Source: Helopsaltes ochotensis (Eukaryota; Chordata; Aves; Passeriformes; Locustellidae). Taken from it: a stretch of 64,000 nt of DNA. Positions 52,450-64,000 of the stretch are shown piece after piece. The translations under genes were made by a program, and so were the position numbers. The notes beneath the pieces are model-generated. The model was not told the DNA's origin and ran no database searches. It was given only the letters and a program-made list of their open reading frames with translations. The number at the start of each line of letters is the position of its first letter. Positions within the stretch are counted from its first letter, which is position 1. The stretch lies in the NCBI GenBank assembly GCA_013400155.1, contig VXBM01000333.1:546361-610360 (forward strand), read 5' to 3'.

Positions 52450-53693
52450 GTAAGAACGAGTAACTGATATTTAACCATAGTTCTCACCAAATTCAACAGA
52501 AAGGCTCTCACCCACTGCTGAGAAGGAGGCAAATGAGCTCTAAATCTGGAATGGAACATAAGCGTAAGTGAGAGCAGAACAAAGTCCAGGGTCCAGCTGG
52601 GACCTGAACCTAACGGACCTCACTTATACTGCAGACCAGGAGCTTTACACATCGACAGACACGATTTTGCCTAATTCAAACCCTCTTCTTTTTCTTCTCC
52701 CCTTTCTGTTATCCACATTCCCAGCCCATCTAAGCAGAAGCCTGGCCACTCCCCACTTGTCTCATGGAGACCCATCCTACCAGCGGCTGCAGGGGTCCAT
52801 CCAGCAGCAATGACACAGCTGTGCACCTCTGCATATCCCTGCTCCCACTAATTCAGGAGCAGTCATGGGGATACCTGCCTGGTCTGCAGTGTTACTATGA
52901 TGAGCTGGCATTAGAAACTTCATCCAGGCAGAAATCTAATAGTCTCAACTTATACCTAAGTAACCTTTAGTTTAATTACACTGCAGCAGCAGCTGCCATG
53001 CTTTCTGAACAATGTTATCTGATTCATTTCTGCCCTGCAATGCAAATCACTCGATATTAAAACACCTTCACATCAGATTGTGGTTTTTTATCCCAGGTAG
53101 TTGTCTCCAATTCAGATAAACATTTTTTAACATACTGTTCGGTATAGATAAACATCACAAAATAAAAGCAGAAATTATGAATAGAATTCTCCGACCAAGT
53201 GTTTTCCAAGTTTTTTGAACAGAAATGCACCTAAGGACACAGAGATCATTCCAGACAAAATTATGTCAGGCAAAAGGTCAACTCTCATTTCAGAAGCTCA
53301 AAGGTTAAAATCTCTGGATATAATCCGAAACAGATAAAGTTCATCTGTGAAGCTTAATTTATTTTAGAACATTGTGGTATTATATCACAGAAACTATGAG
53401 CACAAATGGAAATGATTTGAGGAGAAGTCCAAAACAGTTTGAAAACATAAGCTCAGTCTGTTACTTTACGTAAGTTTATACACACTCTTTCCTTCTTACA
53501 CTTGATGGCAGAGAAATCATTTCTAGCACCACTGGATTTGGCAATTGCAAAAGGCAAAGGTAAACATCCTGAGAGCAACTAAAAGAGTAGAAGAACTACT
53601 GCCACTTCTTGGTCTTGGTAAACCAAAGGATGCTGTAACAGGCAGGCATTCCACATTTCAAAATCCCCCTGAATTATGTCAGAGATCCATTTT

Positions 53694-53735
53694 GTTGGTT
53701 TTGGGTTTGTTTGTTTTGGTTTTTTTTTTTTTAAT
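53694..53735. repeat. T/G-rich tract in FILIP1L intron
   Basis: GTTGGTTTTGGGTTTGTTTG then GGTT followed by a long T run. It is T/G only on the + strand, about 460 bases before the 73-base T run. Confidence 0.85.
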
Positions 53736-54194
53736 TTTTAAAACACACACAAAGACCAAAGGAGAGGTGGAACCAGCCACAAAGCCCAGGAACAGACCAT
53801 ATAAAGTCCCCCCTTTGGTACTAGGACAATATACCTTTGTATCTGCATGTGCATCTCACCCTTGGGAGTTTTGCCTGGTAGCTCTGAACACAGAGAATCT
53901 TCCCAAAACTCAAGTGAAATTACAATTAATTTCAGAAGGTAACTGTGAGATTTCCAGTACTTTAGCATTCTCTCACAATTCTCTTACTTATTCTAAACAT
54001 AAAGTTTCTTGGCAAATTTGATTAAGAATGTAGTGGGAAAATTTGGTGACTGGACAACTTTACTCATTGGGAACAGGATTCATAGGTGAAGTAGTATAGC
54101 AAATTAGAAAGTATTATTAACACATCTTCCTCTGCAAAACCCATGAGAAGAGTGACAGACCAAAGCCATTTCTTCTTTGGCCATGAGGAGACAC

Positions 54195-54196
<2 letters not shown>

Positions 54197-54269
<73 letters not shown>
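54197..54269. repeat. Uninterrupted 73-base T homopolymer
   Basis: A perfect T run of 73 bases, flanked left by GAGGAGACACTA and right by GAAAACGGG. Read on the - strand it is a poly(A), so it could be the tail of a retrocopy or retroelement in - orientation. I recognise no element body to its right. The length is extreme for a vertebrate intron and may be inflated by sequencing or assembly error. The 25-residue poly-Lys and poly-Phe open frames across it are artefacts of the run. Confidence 0.95.
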
Positions 54270-54270
<1 letters not shown>

Positions 54271-57200
54271 AAAACGGGTTTTTTCAATCAAACTTGCTCT
54301 ACAGCTATTTCTTTCCGCAACCTAAAAAATGTCAGATAAGATTACTGTTAGCACTCACATTTGAGGGCCATAAAAGAAATTAGATTTTTATTTTGGTTTT
54401 GTTTCTGACTCAAAGGCCTGCAAAGGTTTTCCATTTCTGCATGGTTTATAAATTTAGAAGTTGTCAGTTTTTGTGAAAAAAATCTGCCTTCAGATCAGTC
54501 ATCACTTCTCTTGAATAGACAATGAAGAGTATTCAACATTCTAGTAAATAACAACGTAAGAATAATATTCCCTGATTCAAAAATAAATTATCTTTTTTTA
54601 AAGGAGTCAAAAAAAAATCAGAGGTGATGATGTAGGAAAAGAGAGATAAAGATGAAGACACTGCAGAATTTGTGGAGTATTATTTTCTTCTCTTCATGGT
54701 ATCAGAAAGCAGATTCTGGTTTCTAACTCTCCCAATAATACAGCCAAAGATAAAAAAAAAAAATCATGTGCCTATATTTGAAATAGGACAAACCTCATCA
54801 CTTTGAGAGCTTCTCTAAAAGAAGTGAAACGAGAGGAAAGCTTGTATTTTGCATCCATTAAGGATAATAAAAAATTGAATGCATTTTTGAAATCCCACTG
54901 CCAATCACCTTGGGGAAAGATGCACCCTCACCAGTATTTTAACAAAGTCTGATTGTGTCCTCACATCTGGTAAGTGTTGGTCAAAACTTTTCAAGCACAG
55001 CTGTAGGGCACCACTAAGTCAGGCACAGGGAGAGACTGAAACAAGTGCTGATAAACTGGCATTCAGGAGAAGACCACCAATGTATCTGCATGGACATTTG
55101 ACTCGGCTAGAGTCAAAAAAGGCAAGGGAAGAAGTGCTCCCATAATCTCTGGTAATCCTAAACTCAGGATTATACATCTATAAACAATGACTGTGAGGAT
55201 ATTATTAACAGGAATAATATTACACTGAACTTAGGATAAAAAAATGTAACTACCCTGGATTTTCTTCTGGCACACCACCAAACACAAAACAATCTAAAAG
55301 GAGAAAGATGAAGAGTTCAGTTCTAATGTAATGGATATGAGATACACCATCCTCGCTTGACTTCAGTCAAGAGTTAGTGGCAAAATGTAGTTAAACTATT
55401 ACATTTGTGTGAATTTTTGGCTTGCTCAACTATTCACAGTTACGTAAGGCTATGCCTCTGATTTTCCATTGTATCGTACAGTGTGTTCAAGTATTAATTC
55501 TAGCAAAAAGTCCATATGGTTAGCAAGGACAAAACAACAAATCACTTAATTAAGATTTTATCACTCTAATTTTCAACAGAAGACATTTATACTGCAGCTT
55601 ATTAGTCCTCTGTGGTTTTTAGCTAGGAGCTGTGTAGGCTGAGTAAACTTGTGTGCATGCATATAAATGGTATTTCTGCATGGGCAGATCTAGCATTTGG
55701 CCAGAGCAATCTGAGGAAGCCGGGGCTGTTGGAGACCCTTCTGTGTGAGGAGCTCACACCACCAGGGCTTCACACGACTTCTCTCTCTTCTCTGCTGGAG
55801 ACATGGGAGTCAGCCACAAGATCTCATGGGGAAAATGCAAGAGTCAGATTTGCTCCCCAGGGAGGTGCCCTTATCTTGCAGAAGGACACATCATTTCCTC
55901 AACAAACCACATGGAAGTACAGCAACCCAGTCCCAGCCTCTGCTGTGTGTGGTCGTGAGGGAGGGAAAGGTGTGCTGCACAGGGTCACACAAGTGTCACA
56001 AGGCCAAATGCCCATTCCCTTTACATATCTCACATGCAGATCTCAAGTGTGTGCATTAATTGTGATGCAGGACTGCTGTGTCTCCAGTTCTCTCCTTTAT
56101 GACCCAACTGTACCAGTAGAGAGTCCCAGCACTTCTTCCCTTCCCTCCTGAGCGCACACCCTCCACCTTGTTCCCAGCCACAACATCCAAATGCTCAAAA
56201 GCAGAAATTATTTGACAGTCTGCTTAAAAGAAACAGAAATGGATCTTCTAGTCTCAGCAACAGGAGAAAACTGCAACATGTAAACTGCTTTAATACAGCA
56301 GCTTATTTTTCTCTTACTCTTTTCATGTGAGCAGGTCTCCCCAAGATACTACTCTTCCTTTTCCCGTTTAAAATTCTTTGTTCCAACTCCCTGCCTTGAA
56401 CACACCCCTCACCCATGCTCGTAATCCAAACTGCTGTAATCTCAACAGTGACAAATGCGCTACTGTGAAGTGGAAAGTAGGGAGAGCTGTGAAACAAAAC
56501 CCTGGAATTAATAACTTTTATTTTTGCATACACACTGCTTAGATTACTGCTTGAATTAACCTCTTGTAGCCATTCAACAAGTACTCTAGAGCGAACAAAA
56601 TATACAGAACATAAAACCCTCCTGGCAGGCCCCACATCCTTCACACCAAACAGTGCAAGAAGCAGGGCTATTTTATACTTGTTAACGTTGCTTGGCTGAT
56701 GACTAACCCTCATCGCAATCAAGCACTTACATGTTGGGAACCAGGATCACCTCATTTATGATCAGCTTGTAGCCAGACATGTCAGTGCTTTCTTATGCCA
56801 GCAATTTACATATCCTGTCAGATACGTATTTACATATACTTTCAAAGTGGTGGTCGAATCCACATAAATGCCTTTATTTTCTTAACCCCACCCATGCAGC
56901 CTGGCTGACCTCACATTGAGGGCACTCATGCAAAGCTGATGGCCACTTCATATCAATTTAAGCAAAACAGAGCCATGGTTGCAAGCAGCACTGCATCAAA
57001 AAATCAGGAGCCAGATTGCTTTCTGACAACAGTGTATATTCACCTAAAAGCATCATTTTTAAAAAGACATGGATAACAAACTTAGATGGCACTTCATGCA
57101 TCTGTAATACCTGTTCCAAAACCCCCTCTGAAATCTTGGGTGGTGGGGTGAGGGGAAGGTTGATAAAACATCGTTCTGGTAAGTTAGAAGCTAAATAAAA

Positions 57201-58633
57201 GATTTCAAATTTTAAAATTTCCACTTCTGGTAAAATAAGGGAGAGTGTGAAGAAATTAAAATGAACAGTTTTCCTCAACGTGACCTATTAAGGCAATCTA
57301 GTTTTCAACTGCTTTAAAAGATATAGAAAGCACAGCCAAAAGAAAGGCTCCTGTATGAGGCCACTCTTGCTTACTAAGAGAGATTGCACATGCAAGGGTT
57401 TAGGTAAGAAATGTTTTTCCAGAATTCCTGTTTCAGGATCATGATTCCAGAAAGCAGTCACCTTGCTATGTAAAGCATACGAATTATCGGTGAACAAGGT
57501 AAAAACAACCTTAATGATCTGCTGTAAGAGCACCACAAAATAGCAACAAAACAAATAATCAAAGGTTTCTTCGTAGTTCTTGATCATGCATGGAACAAGC
57601 TCAGCTATGTTACAACAGAAAAGACTCTCTAATGCCATAAGTAGAAAGTCAAGGAACTTTTAAAAAATGGTTCACATTTTTGTTGGAATATTTTGGACTC
57701 AAACCATCTTCAAAGCCTTGTCAATAGCTCCTTTTTCTTCATTCATAGCAGTGTCAACAAAAAGTTAACAATTATTTAGGAAGAACAAAAGAGAATATAC
57801 ACAGCTTTGAAAGAAGCTGAGATAAGCAGGACAAGACTTGGAAACCTAAGCAGAAATTGATGATATCCTCACTCATTCAAGAAACTCATGCTTAGGCATT
57901 CCAGCTCTCCCTGTCACCATTTCTATTGGCCAAACTGTGAATAAATATGAGGAAAAGATAATTAATCATACTCCCTGGAATTAAATTGTCCAAAACAAGC
58001 AGTGGCCCTAAAAATCTGAAATCCCAGTGTTTCTTTTTTCTATTGTGGCACATAGAATTCCTTGTGGGGGAAACATCAGAGAACCATAACCAGCTTTGCT
58101 TCCCACACTGCCCATTTGTGAATTCTTTCCTATTAATAGACTGAAACACTACAATCAGATTGACCTACTAGAATAGACTGCGGTTAAAAGGACGCACTGA
58201 GCTGTGAGCTCAAAATTTCTCTTTTCCAAAAAGGACACAAGGAATTCCTATGTTGACCTGATGAGGGAGGCAGTCTCTGAAGGGGAACAAGCAGAGAACA
58301 AAGTTGCTCACAAATACAGACTCTTCCCAGATCTTTTGATGGCCTCCAGTGATCCTTCCTGAAACTTCAGCAAAATCAGTGATGGCCAAGGAGGAAAACC
58401 ACTCATGGTTTCATACACACACTTCCACAACTTGGTCTCATGCTGAACTCAAAACTTTAACAGAGCCCTCAGAATCACAGCTTTCTCTAAGTTTGTGGAG
58501 TTATTTTAACAGTATAAGTCTGGTGAACAGTTATACCAATACTTCTGTGGCTTAGAACAATTAAAAATTATGGCCAAAAGCTAAAATAGATTATGTATAT
58601 TAAAATATCACCATATTTAGAAAAATTGACAAT

Positions 58634-58826
58634 TTTTCACTGAAGGGGTGGTTCAGGCATTTGAATGGGCTACCCAGGGACATGGTGAAGTCACCATCCC
58701 AGAAAGTGTTCAAGAAATGACTGAGTATGGGACTTAGTGCTGTGGTTCAGTTGGCATGATGGCGTTTGGTCAAAAATTTGACTCAATGACCTTGGGAGTC
58801 TTTTCCAACCTTAATGATTCTCTGAT
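58634..58826 (+). mobile_element. CR1 LINE retrotransposon, 3' end fragment
   Basis: The sequence reads like the avian CR1 3' terminus in the + orientation. It starts CACTGAAGGGGTGGTTCAGG, continues through GAATGGGCTACCCAGGGA, GTGTTCAAGAAATGACTG and GGGACTTAGTGCTGTGGTT, and closes with CTTTTCCAACCTTAATGATT then CTCTGATC. The terminal ATTCT-CTGAT wording matches the short 3' repeat that CR1 elements end in. Only about 190 bases remain. The reverse transcriptase and endonuclease coding parts are absent, as is usual for 5'-truncated CR1 copies. Scattered differences from my recollection of the consensus suggest an old, inactive insertion. It lies inside a FILIP1L intron. Confidence 0.9.
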
Positions 58827-59532
58827 CGGGTGTTAAGCAGAAATCCTTGAGGAAGTGAGGGGAATTTCATACTCAAACTGTGCTATAAAGGTGCCATCTG
58901 AAAGACCTCAACAACATGTGCAATCTGAGGAACATAACAGGAAATGCCACCATTAAAAAGAAATACTTCTACCTATTAAAAAATTCAGCACTTACTTATT
59001 CTAGAAACCCAGAGCCATGCTCAGAGTAAGCACAAGAGACAGGAGTGTTTTGCACTCTTGGCAAAATCATGCACTTACTGTGAAACCAGAAAACTGCTTT
59101 TTGATCTACCTCTACCTTACCATTTCATGCTGTTATTTCCTAGGCAGCTATAAGTGAGGCAGCTATTTCTAGTCAGTCATCCACTGCGTGAAGCATTGGA
59201 CAATGCTTCTTCTGCCACAATGACCAATGAGAAAAGCACAACTCTGGGAACAGTAACTGTAAATTAGTTTAAAAATGTTGAGGATCACTCATAGCAGGAG
59301 GAGGAAAGGAAGGTGACTGAGGGTCCTGAAAAACAGTACCTTATTTTTCTAATTTGTTAGGATTAGACTGGGAGAATTAATCTGATACCAGATGACTCGC
59401 TACTAGGCTTATTATTATTACATTATTATTAAGCTGCTCTTAAAATTTTTTTAGTAATGAAAGCCCAAGAAAGCAAAAGTTTCAAAATATTAAAATATTT
59501 CAGTTTTTCCTTTTTTTTTTCTTTTTTCCCAG

Positions 59533-59711
59533 CTTGATAAAGTTGTAGAGAAACAGAAAGAAGTTCACAGAAGAATGCTGGAACAACTTCTAATGGTAGA
59601 AAAAGCACACAGACAGACACTGTATGAACTAGAGGAAGAGAAGAGGAAGCACAGCAAATATATGGAAAAAAGTGACGAGTTTACAAACTTGCTGGAACAA
59701 GAATGTGAAAG
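59533..59711 (+). CDS. FILIP1L: FILIP1L third coding exon (residues 149-208, partial gene)
   Basis: This exon encodes a charged amphipathic helix that continues the coiled coil. It begins LDKVVEKQKEVHRRMLEQLL, passes through a Glu/Lys-rich stretch (YELEEEKRKH) and ends SDEFTNLLEQECER. The acceptor is a strong polypyrimidine tract ending TTTTTTCCCAG at 59532, and the donor is AAG/GTAAGG at 59712. The exon is 179 bases, leaving phase 2, so the final Arg codon is split and should be completed by the next exon. In this family the next exon is very large and encodes the bulk of the coiled coil. It is not in the window, so the gene is truncated by the right edge. A second pyrimidine-preceded AG at 59502-59503 lies upstream but is not expected to be used, because family conservation starts at LDKVV. 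Confidence 0.95.
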
Positions 59712-61368
59712 GTAAGGTTACCTCTTACCATAGTACTAAGAAGTATGTACAACTTAACATTACATCTAAGGATCTCTCTGCTTTCTTATTTTGTATCCAC
59801 TAAAAATCATGCATATTTGTGAAACTGTATTTTTGAGAGTTCAGCTGTGAAAACATAACTAATGACTTCTAAGAAACGATAATGTCTACATCTCCATCAG
59901 CCAGCAAGGTAGGTCAAATGGTTGGCAGATTCTTCAGCGTGTTGCAGGATGCCAAGGATGTAACACTACAAAGAATCCATGCAGATGTATGACGTTATAG
60001 CCAACAGGAAGCAAGTGAACCTTTCAGTATGTGTTAGAAGCTTGGTACACACTACAGTATGGAAGGAACAGAACATGTCATCAGGCATGCAGCCTTTCAT
60101 GGCAGGAGAAAAAGACATGAGGAAAAGTAGATATCTGGACAAAACATAGAGAGAAAGCAAAGGCAGAGGATAATTTCCAGGAAGCTTTGAAAGTAAAAAT
60201 GACACAAGTCTCAGATCAAGGTTGGCATAAACCCCATAAAAAAGCTCTATTTTTTAAGAATAACCTAAAAGTGCCACAACTTGTTTAAGCATAGTATTCC
60301 AGTTTCATTGCCATTTCTTAGAAGAATTTAATATCATTTACTGTCTTTAAAAGAAGCCACTTTATATTGTGACTTCTCTGAATCTGCAATAAAACTGAAC
60401 GCATTCTAAGGAAAAAAATATCAAAGAACACTTCCTATTCTCTGTATAGCTAGCCCAGAAGATAGGAGAATATTGTCTCAGTTTCCTTTCACTTAGGAAC
60501 AGATGGAAATGTTTGGGTGTGAGAACGTCAAGCCTATTCTAAACTCACATTATGCATAGATAATTCTTCCTTAGCTTGGCCTGTGTAACATCATGTCCTC
60601 CGTATTCTGGCAGTGTTCAGCCCATGTGCTGCACCTCTCTCCTGCACGTCTACCAAAGGCAGCACACACGGAGCACACAGCCGGATTTACGGCTCGCAGC
60701 TACAGAGGCTGCAAAGAAAACACTTTGCTTCTCAGAAAAATGTGTACAGATGCAGGCAAGCATAGGCACACAGAGAAAAGCACATACTAGGAACTGTTCC
60801 TGGGAATCATCATCCATCAGGAACCAAACCCTGAGATCAAGGGAGTTTTCATCTCTGCTGTCTTCTCAAAATCTGAGACATTCATCTCTTAGAGGCAGAG
60901 CTAGACAACTCCGCTTGCTAAGAGTGGCAACATGTCGCATCAAAATGTGCTCACACATTTTGTGAAAAGCTGCACAGAGGAAAAGACTAAGCATTGGAGT
61001 AATTTCTTTTTTTTAAACAGGATAGACGTGAGATAAAAACTCTCTTCCCTGTCCATCCTCTGTATTCCTCTATCTCACCTCTGTTCCCATTCCCAAGAAG
61101 ACTGTAAAGCATTTAGCACTATAGTCTGCTACTTTTAGTCAAGCTGCCTGGAAAATGGTGGGAAGAGGGGGTATACTAAGTTGCTTAAAGAGCCCTTAGA
61201 GGTTATAATAATACATTTCAGATTAAGTCTCAATTTTTTTTTTTTTTTGAGGATGTATTTTATGTGGAAAACCTTAAGGGGGGTGATGTCACTAGCTGAG
61301 CTGATTCCAAATTGTTTGCCAAGTAATGTCACCATGAAGATCGCCACACAGTTGCCTGCCATAACAGA

Positions 61369-61472
61369 AACAAAAAAAAACCAAAAGAACAGAACCCAAA
61401 AAAACCCCCACAAACAAACAAACCCAAACCCAAACCCAACCAAAAAAACCACAACCAAAAGACCACTCACCA
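61369..61472. repeat. A/C-rich tract with (ACCCAA)n and (ACAA)n units
   Basis: About 100 bases of nearly pure A and C on the + strand, including ACAAACAAAC and three tandem ACCCAA units near 61421-61440. It is in the last intron present. Confidence 0.9.
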
Positions 61473-63317
61473 AATTACGACACAGCTCTTCCTACGTGAG
61501 CTTGCCTGACATGGCTAAGTGACATTTTCTTCCACTTCAGAATTCTTACCAAAATTTACATTTTCTCAGGATGCAAACTTTGCATTTGGATTAAGAACAA
61601 ATAGAACTCTATAAAAAGTTTCACACATAAACCCATGACATGAATTTTTGCTTACCCCCAATACAAAAAATAAAAAAAAAGCAGGAAGTATTCACCAATG
61701 AACTTATTTTTTTTTAGCCAGAAGCAATATCCTCTTCTATATGATGAATATATAGCATTCCAAACAGTATTTCAGGTTCAAAGCAAAATCCCTAACTTTC
61801 AATTAGCCAAAGACTTCCCTTGCTTTTTATCAAAGAGCAGGACTACAGTATATGCTAAAGATATCTTTGGAGGGTATACAATGTATACAAGCCAAAGAAG
61901 GCACATGAATAATACGTGACTATGTGATCAAAAGGAAAAAAACCTAGATGTTATGAGATAGTGATGCTGAGATTCTGAAAACTACTTCTTAGGGCAAGAA
62001 TAAAGAAATTATTAGTTAGACTCAGGTCCTACAAACTGTTCTGGATATATTTTCAAATTAGGCAGAGAGAAAGCACTTCCTAACTCTTGCCTGTGTGCTC
62101 AGAAAAAATAGAACTGAAGAAAATGTTAGTGATGAATTCATTAGATGATCATGTTTTGCATAAACTAGACAACCCTTCATATCTATGGCCTTTATATTGC
62201 CTTATGCCCTTCATCAATCGCATCTCTCATTGAAAGAGTTAATGTTTGGGTTGTGCAAAATGTAAGGAACCTTCCATGGCTCAGTAAAAGCTCTTAACCT
62301 TAATCATTCAAGAATTTGACTTTACAGTAAGGCAACAAGACTGTCCTCAAGCAATTGCACATTGTCAGATTTTGGAGGTTAAGATCAGGACAGGACGAGT
62401 GAAAACTTCCTACATATAAGAACCAGATTAGAATTCGATGTTAACCCTTTAGGCATTTTAAGCATTTTTCTCGTTGCCAGCCGAAAATTAATCTTCCACA
62501 GTCTTGCTGTAGTTCAGAGACAAAGACTGATCTTCAAACTGAACAGTCTCATTCCTTACAACAGACATTTACCAGCAAAGAAAGAATAAAACTATCCTAC
62601 TGTCCTTGTATTGATTCATTTTCAGTCACACTTTTAAAGCATGGAGCCAGAAACAATCCACAAGCCTGAGAAACCCCTAGCATATGAGGAAAAGTTATGT
62701 GGAGAAAAAGAGGTCAATGGACAACTGGATAGGTCTTTCCTGCACTTCAGCATGAAAGATTCTCTGTGTGTGCGTGTGTGTGTGCAGACCAGACAGGAAC
62801 ACCAAGACAAACAACCTGTGCACCGTAGTGTAGCAGACCAAGTCAACTAGAGTCCAGAAGGGAAAAATCTGTTGTATTGTTGGGACTTAAAGAAACAGCA
62901 GCACCAAAGTTCAGAGGAATGTAAAAAAACAAATGTAAAAAGTCCAGAAGCTGGATACACAGACCACTAGGTGCACCTGAAGAATCATTCCATAAAAGCT
63001 ACTGGCTTTGTTTAGAAGCTCTTGCATTTCATGGGGTTGGAAGATGGAGAGCAGAATTAAGGACCACAAAGAATACTTTAGACTCTAATGCAGAATCCAT
63101 TGTATCTTCCCTGAGGAAGTATGCATTTGTCCAAAATCACTTATACACATTCCAAATTTTTGCAGCACAGTTAAATAATAAAAGCTGCTGTTTTAGAAAA
63201 CATTTGACAAGAGTAAAATATGAAACTAGAAGGTTATGCAGATATGCATGTTTCAGTTGGAAAACACATGCCATATGTATACAAGTATTTATGCATTTAC
63301 ACTGTACTCTCCACCCT

Positions 63318-63395
63318 ACCAAAAAAACCCCAACAAAACAAACCCAAAAAACAAACAAACAAAAACCCAAAACAACAACAAAACAAAAAACACAA
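63318..63395. repeat. A/C-rich tract with (ACAA)n units
   Basis: A7-CCCC followed by ACAAACAAACAAAC-like and ACAACAACAA repeats. It is A and C only on the + strand. Confidence 0.9.
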
Positions 63396-64000
63396 AAGAG
63401 CAAAATAGTAACATGTTTAGCACTTACACAGTCCTTTTCCACTGCATATCTCAAGGAGCTTTAAATATTATCTAAGCACAGCTATTCCCCATTTTCCCTT
63501 TACTGAAATGAAATGAAGGTTTGAGGAAAATAAGCCAATCACATGTACCTGAGGGTTAAACTGAATGAAAGGAAGAAATGTCCCAATGTATATATGGGTG
63601 TGTTCCCTCTTCAAACTTTCTATATCCTATACAGACTCTCAACTATACAAAGGGTAAAGTTTTATTACAAAGATACACCTGTTAACAGGTGAATGTTATT
63701 CAATAGGACAGGGAAAAAAGGGAGTTTGCTAATAAGCAACGTAAATACATTTTTAAAGGCAGTTATGATAAATTTTGCTCACAGAATTCAAATATTAGCA
63801 CAAAACTCTGCAGTTTGGTATAGAAGGAATTAGTAAGACCTTAAGGTTAAGGATCATCTACTAATATGAGGGCCTTTTTCTATGAAATCTAATCTGCAGA
63901 AGTCTCACACCTGTAGTCTTTCTCATCCAACAAAACATCACAAAACACTGCTTTTTGCTCCAACTGCTGCCACCCTCAATGTCAGTCAGTTAATACAACA

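Larger units (their letters stand above)
52450..59532 (+). other. FILIP1L: FILIP1L intron between coding exons 2 and 3
   Basis: A 7.1-kb GT-AG intron with donor GTAAGA and acceptor TTTTTTCCCAG. It contains a T/G tract at 53694-53735, a 73-base T run at 54197-54269, a CR1 LINE 3' end at 58634-58826, and a short TTATTATTATTACATTATTATT microsatellite near 59410-59431. The open frames at 53545-54021 (158 codons), 55651-56151 (166 codons) and 56303-56722 on the - strand (139 codons) have no recognisable domain and are probably chance. The rest is unremarkable AT-rich intron. Confidence 0.85.
59712..64000 (+). other. FILIP1L: FILIP1L intron 3 (runs off the right edge)
   Basis: Donor AAG/GTAAGG opens an intron whose acceptor is beyond the window. 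It holds A/C-rich tracts at 61369-61472 and 63318-63395, an 11-base T-rich run near 61232-61248, and a (GT)n-like stretch at 62765-62787 interrupted by a GC. No exon of the family's large coiled-coil coding block is seen. The open frame at 60576-60965 (129 codons) is Ser/Arg/Cys-rich with no domain. Confidence 0.8.

Noticed and set aside
53545..54021. 158-codon frame with a hydrophobic stretch resembling a membrane helix
   Set aside because: The hydrophobic stretch is encoded by the T/G low-complexity tract at 53694-53735, so it is an artefact.
54064..54383. Poly-Lys and poly-Phe frames
   Set aside because: Translations of the 73-base T run only.
55651..56151. 166-codon open frame on + strand in a FILIP1L intron
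   Set aside because: Longest frame in the window, but it has no recognisable domain, a mixed Ser/Pro/Leu composition and an overlapping 104-codon frame, and it lies inside an intron between confirmed exons. Chance or unannotated repeat is more likely.
61421..61440. Tandem ACCCAA units suggesting interstitial telomere repeat
   Set aside because: The vertebrate telomere unit is CCCTAA. These lack the T and belong to the A/C tract class.
1..64000. Prokaryotic or viral systems (CRISPR, toxin-antitoxin, phage, intact endogenous virus)
   Set aside because: No repeat-spacer array, no operon structure and no long retroviral frame. All gene evidence is vertebrate.

Overview
This is eukaryotic DNA, most likely from a bird. 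It is AT-rich and gene-sparse, has long introns with standard GT-AG splice sites, carries a chicken-repeat-1 (CR1) LINE 3' end and older sauropsid repeats, and has many A/C-rich (AAACCCC-like) low-complexity tracts of the sort common in songbird assemblies. The assignment to birds rests on the CR1 copy and the repeat style. The assignment to a songbird is weaker. No prokaryotic features (operons, CRISPR, phage, defence systems) are present.

One protein-coding gene is recognisable: the 5' coding part of FILIP1L (filamin A interacting protein 1-like) on the + strand. Three coding exons are visible: 49854-50123 (start codon, 90 codons, phase 0), 52276-52449 (58 codons, phase 0) and 59533-59711 (59 codons plus 2 bases). 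Together they encode about the first 207 residues: a variable basic N-terminus, then the CortBP2-type N-terminal region and the start of the long coiled coil. The gene runs off the right edge. The large coiled-coil exon expected next in this family is not in the window.

Positions 1-49836 hold no coding exon I can recognise. They are upstream intron and/or intergenic sequence. In mammals FILIP1L lies antisense inside a long CMSS1 intron, so this window may also be intronic to CMSS1 on the - strand, but I found no CMSS1 exon. Repeats seen: ancient LINE-like remnants near 9140-9212, 16125-16195 and 33150-33470, a truncated CR1 3' end at 58634-58826, a 73-base T run at 54197-54269, a 15-base G run at 35999-36013, and eleven A/C or T/G tracts.

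The least explained structure is a long near-perfect hairpin at 42954-43020. It has an arm of about 19 bp with one G-U position, extendable to about 23 bp across a bulge, and a loop that can pair further down to a GAAA tetraloop. It resembles a microRNA precursor or a small inverted-repeat element. Other small perfect inverted repeats lie at 6159-6181, 42048-42066 and 49679-49722. None of the remaining open reading frames (up to 166 codons) carries a recognisable domain, and I treat them as chance.
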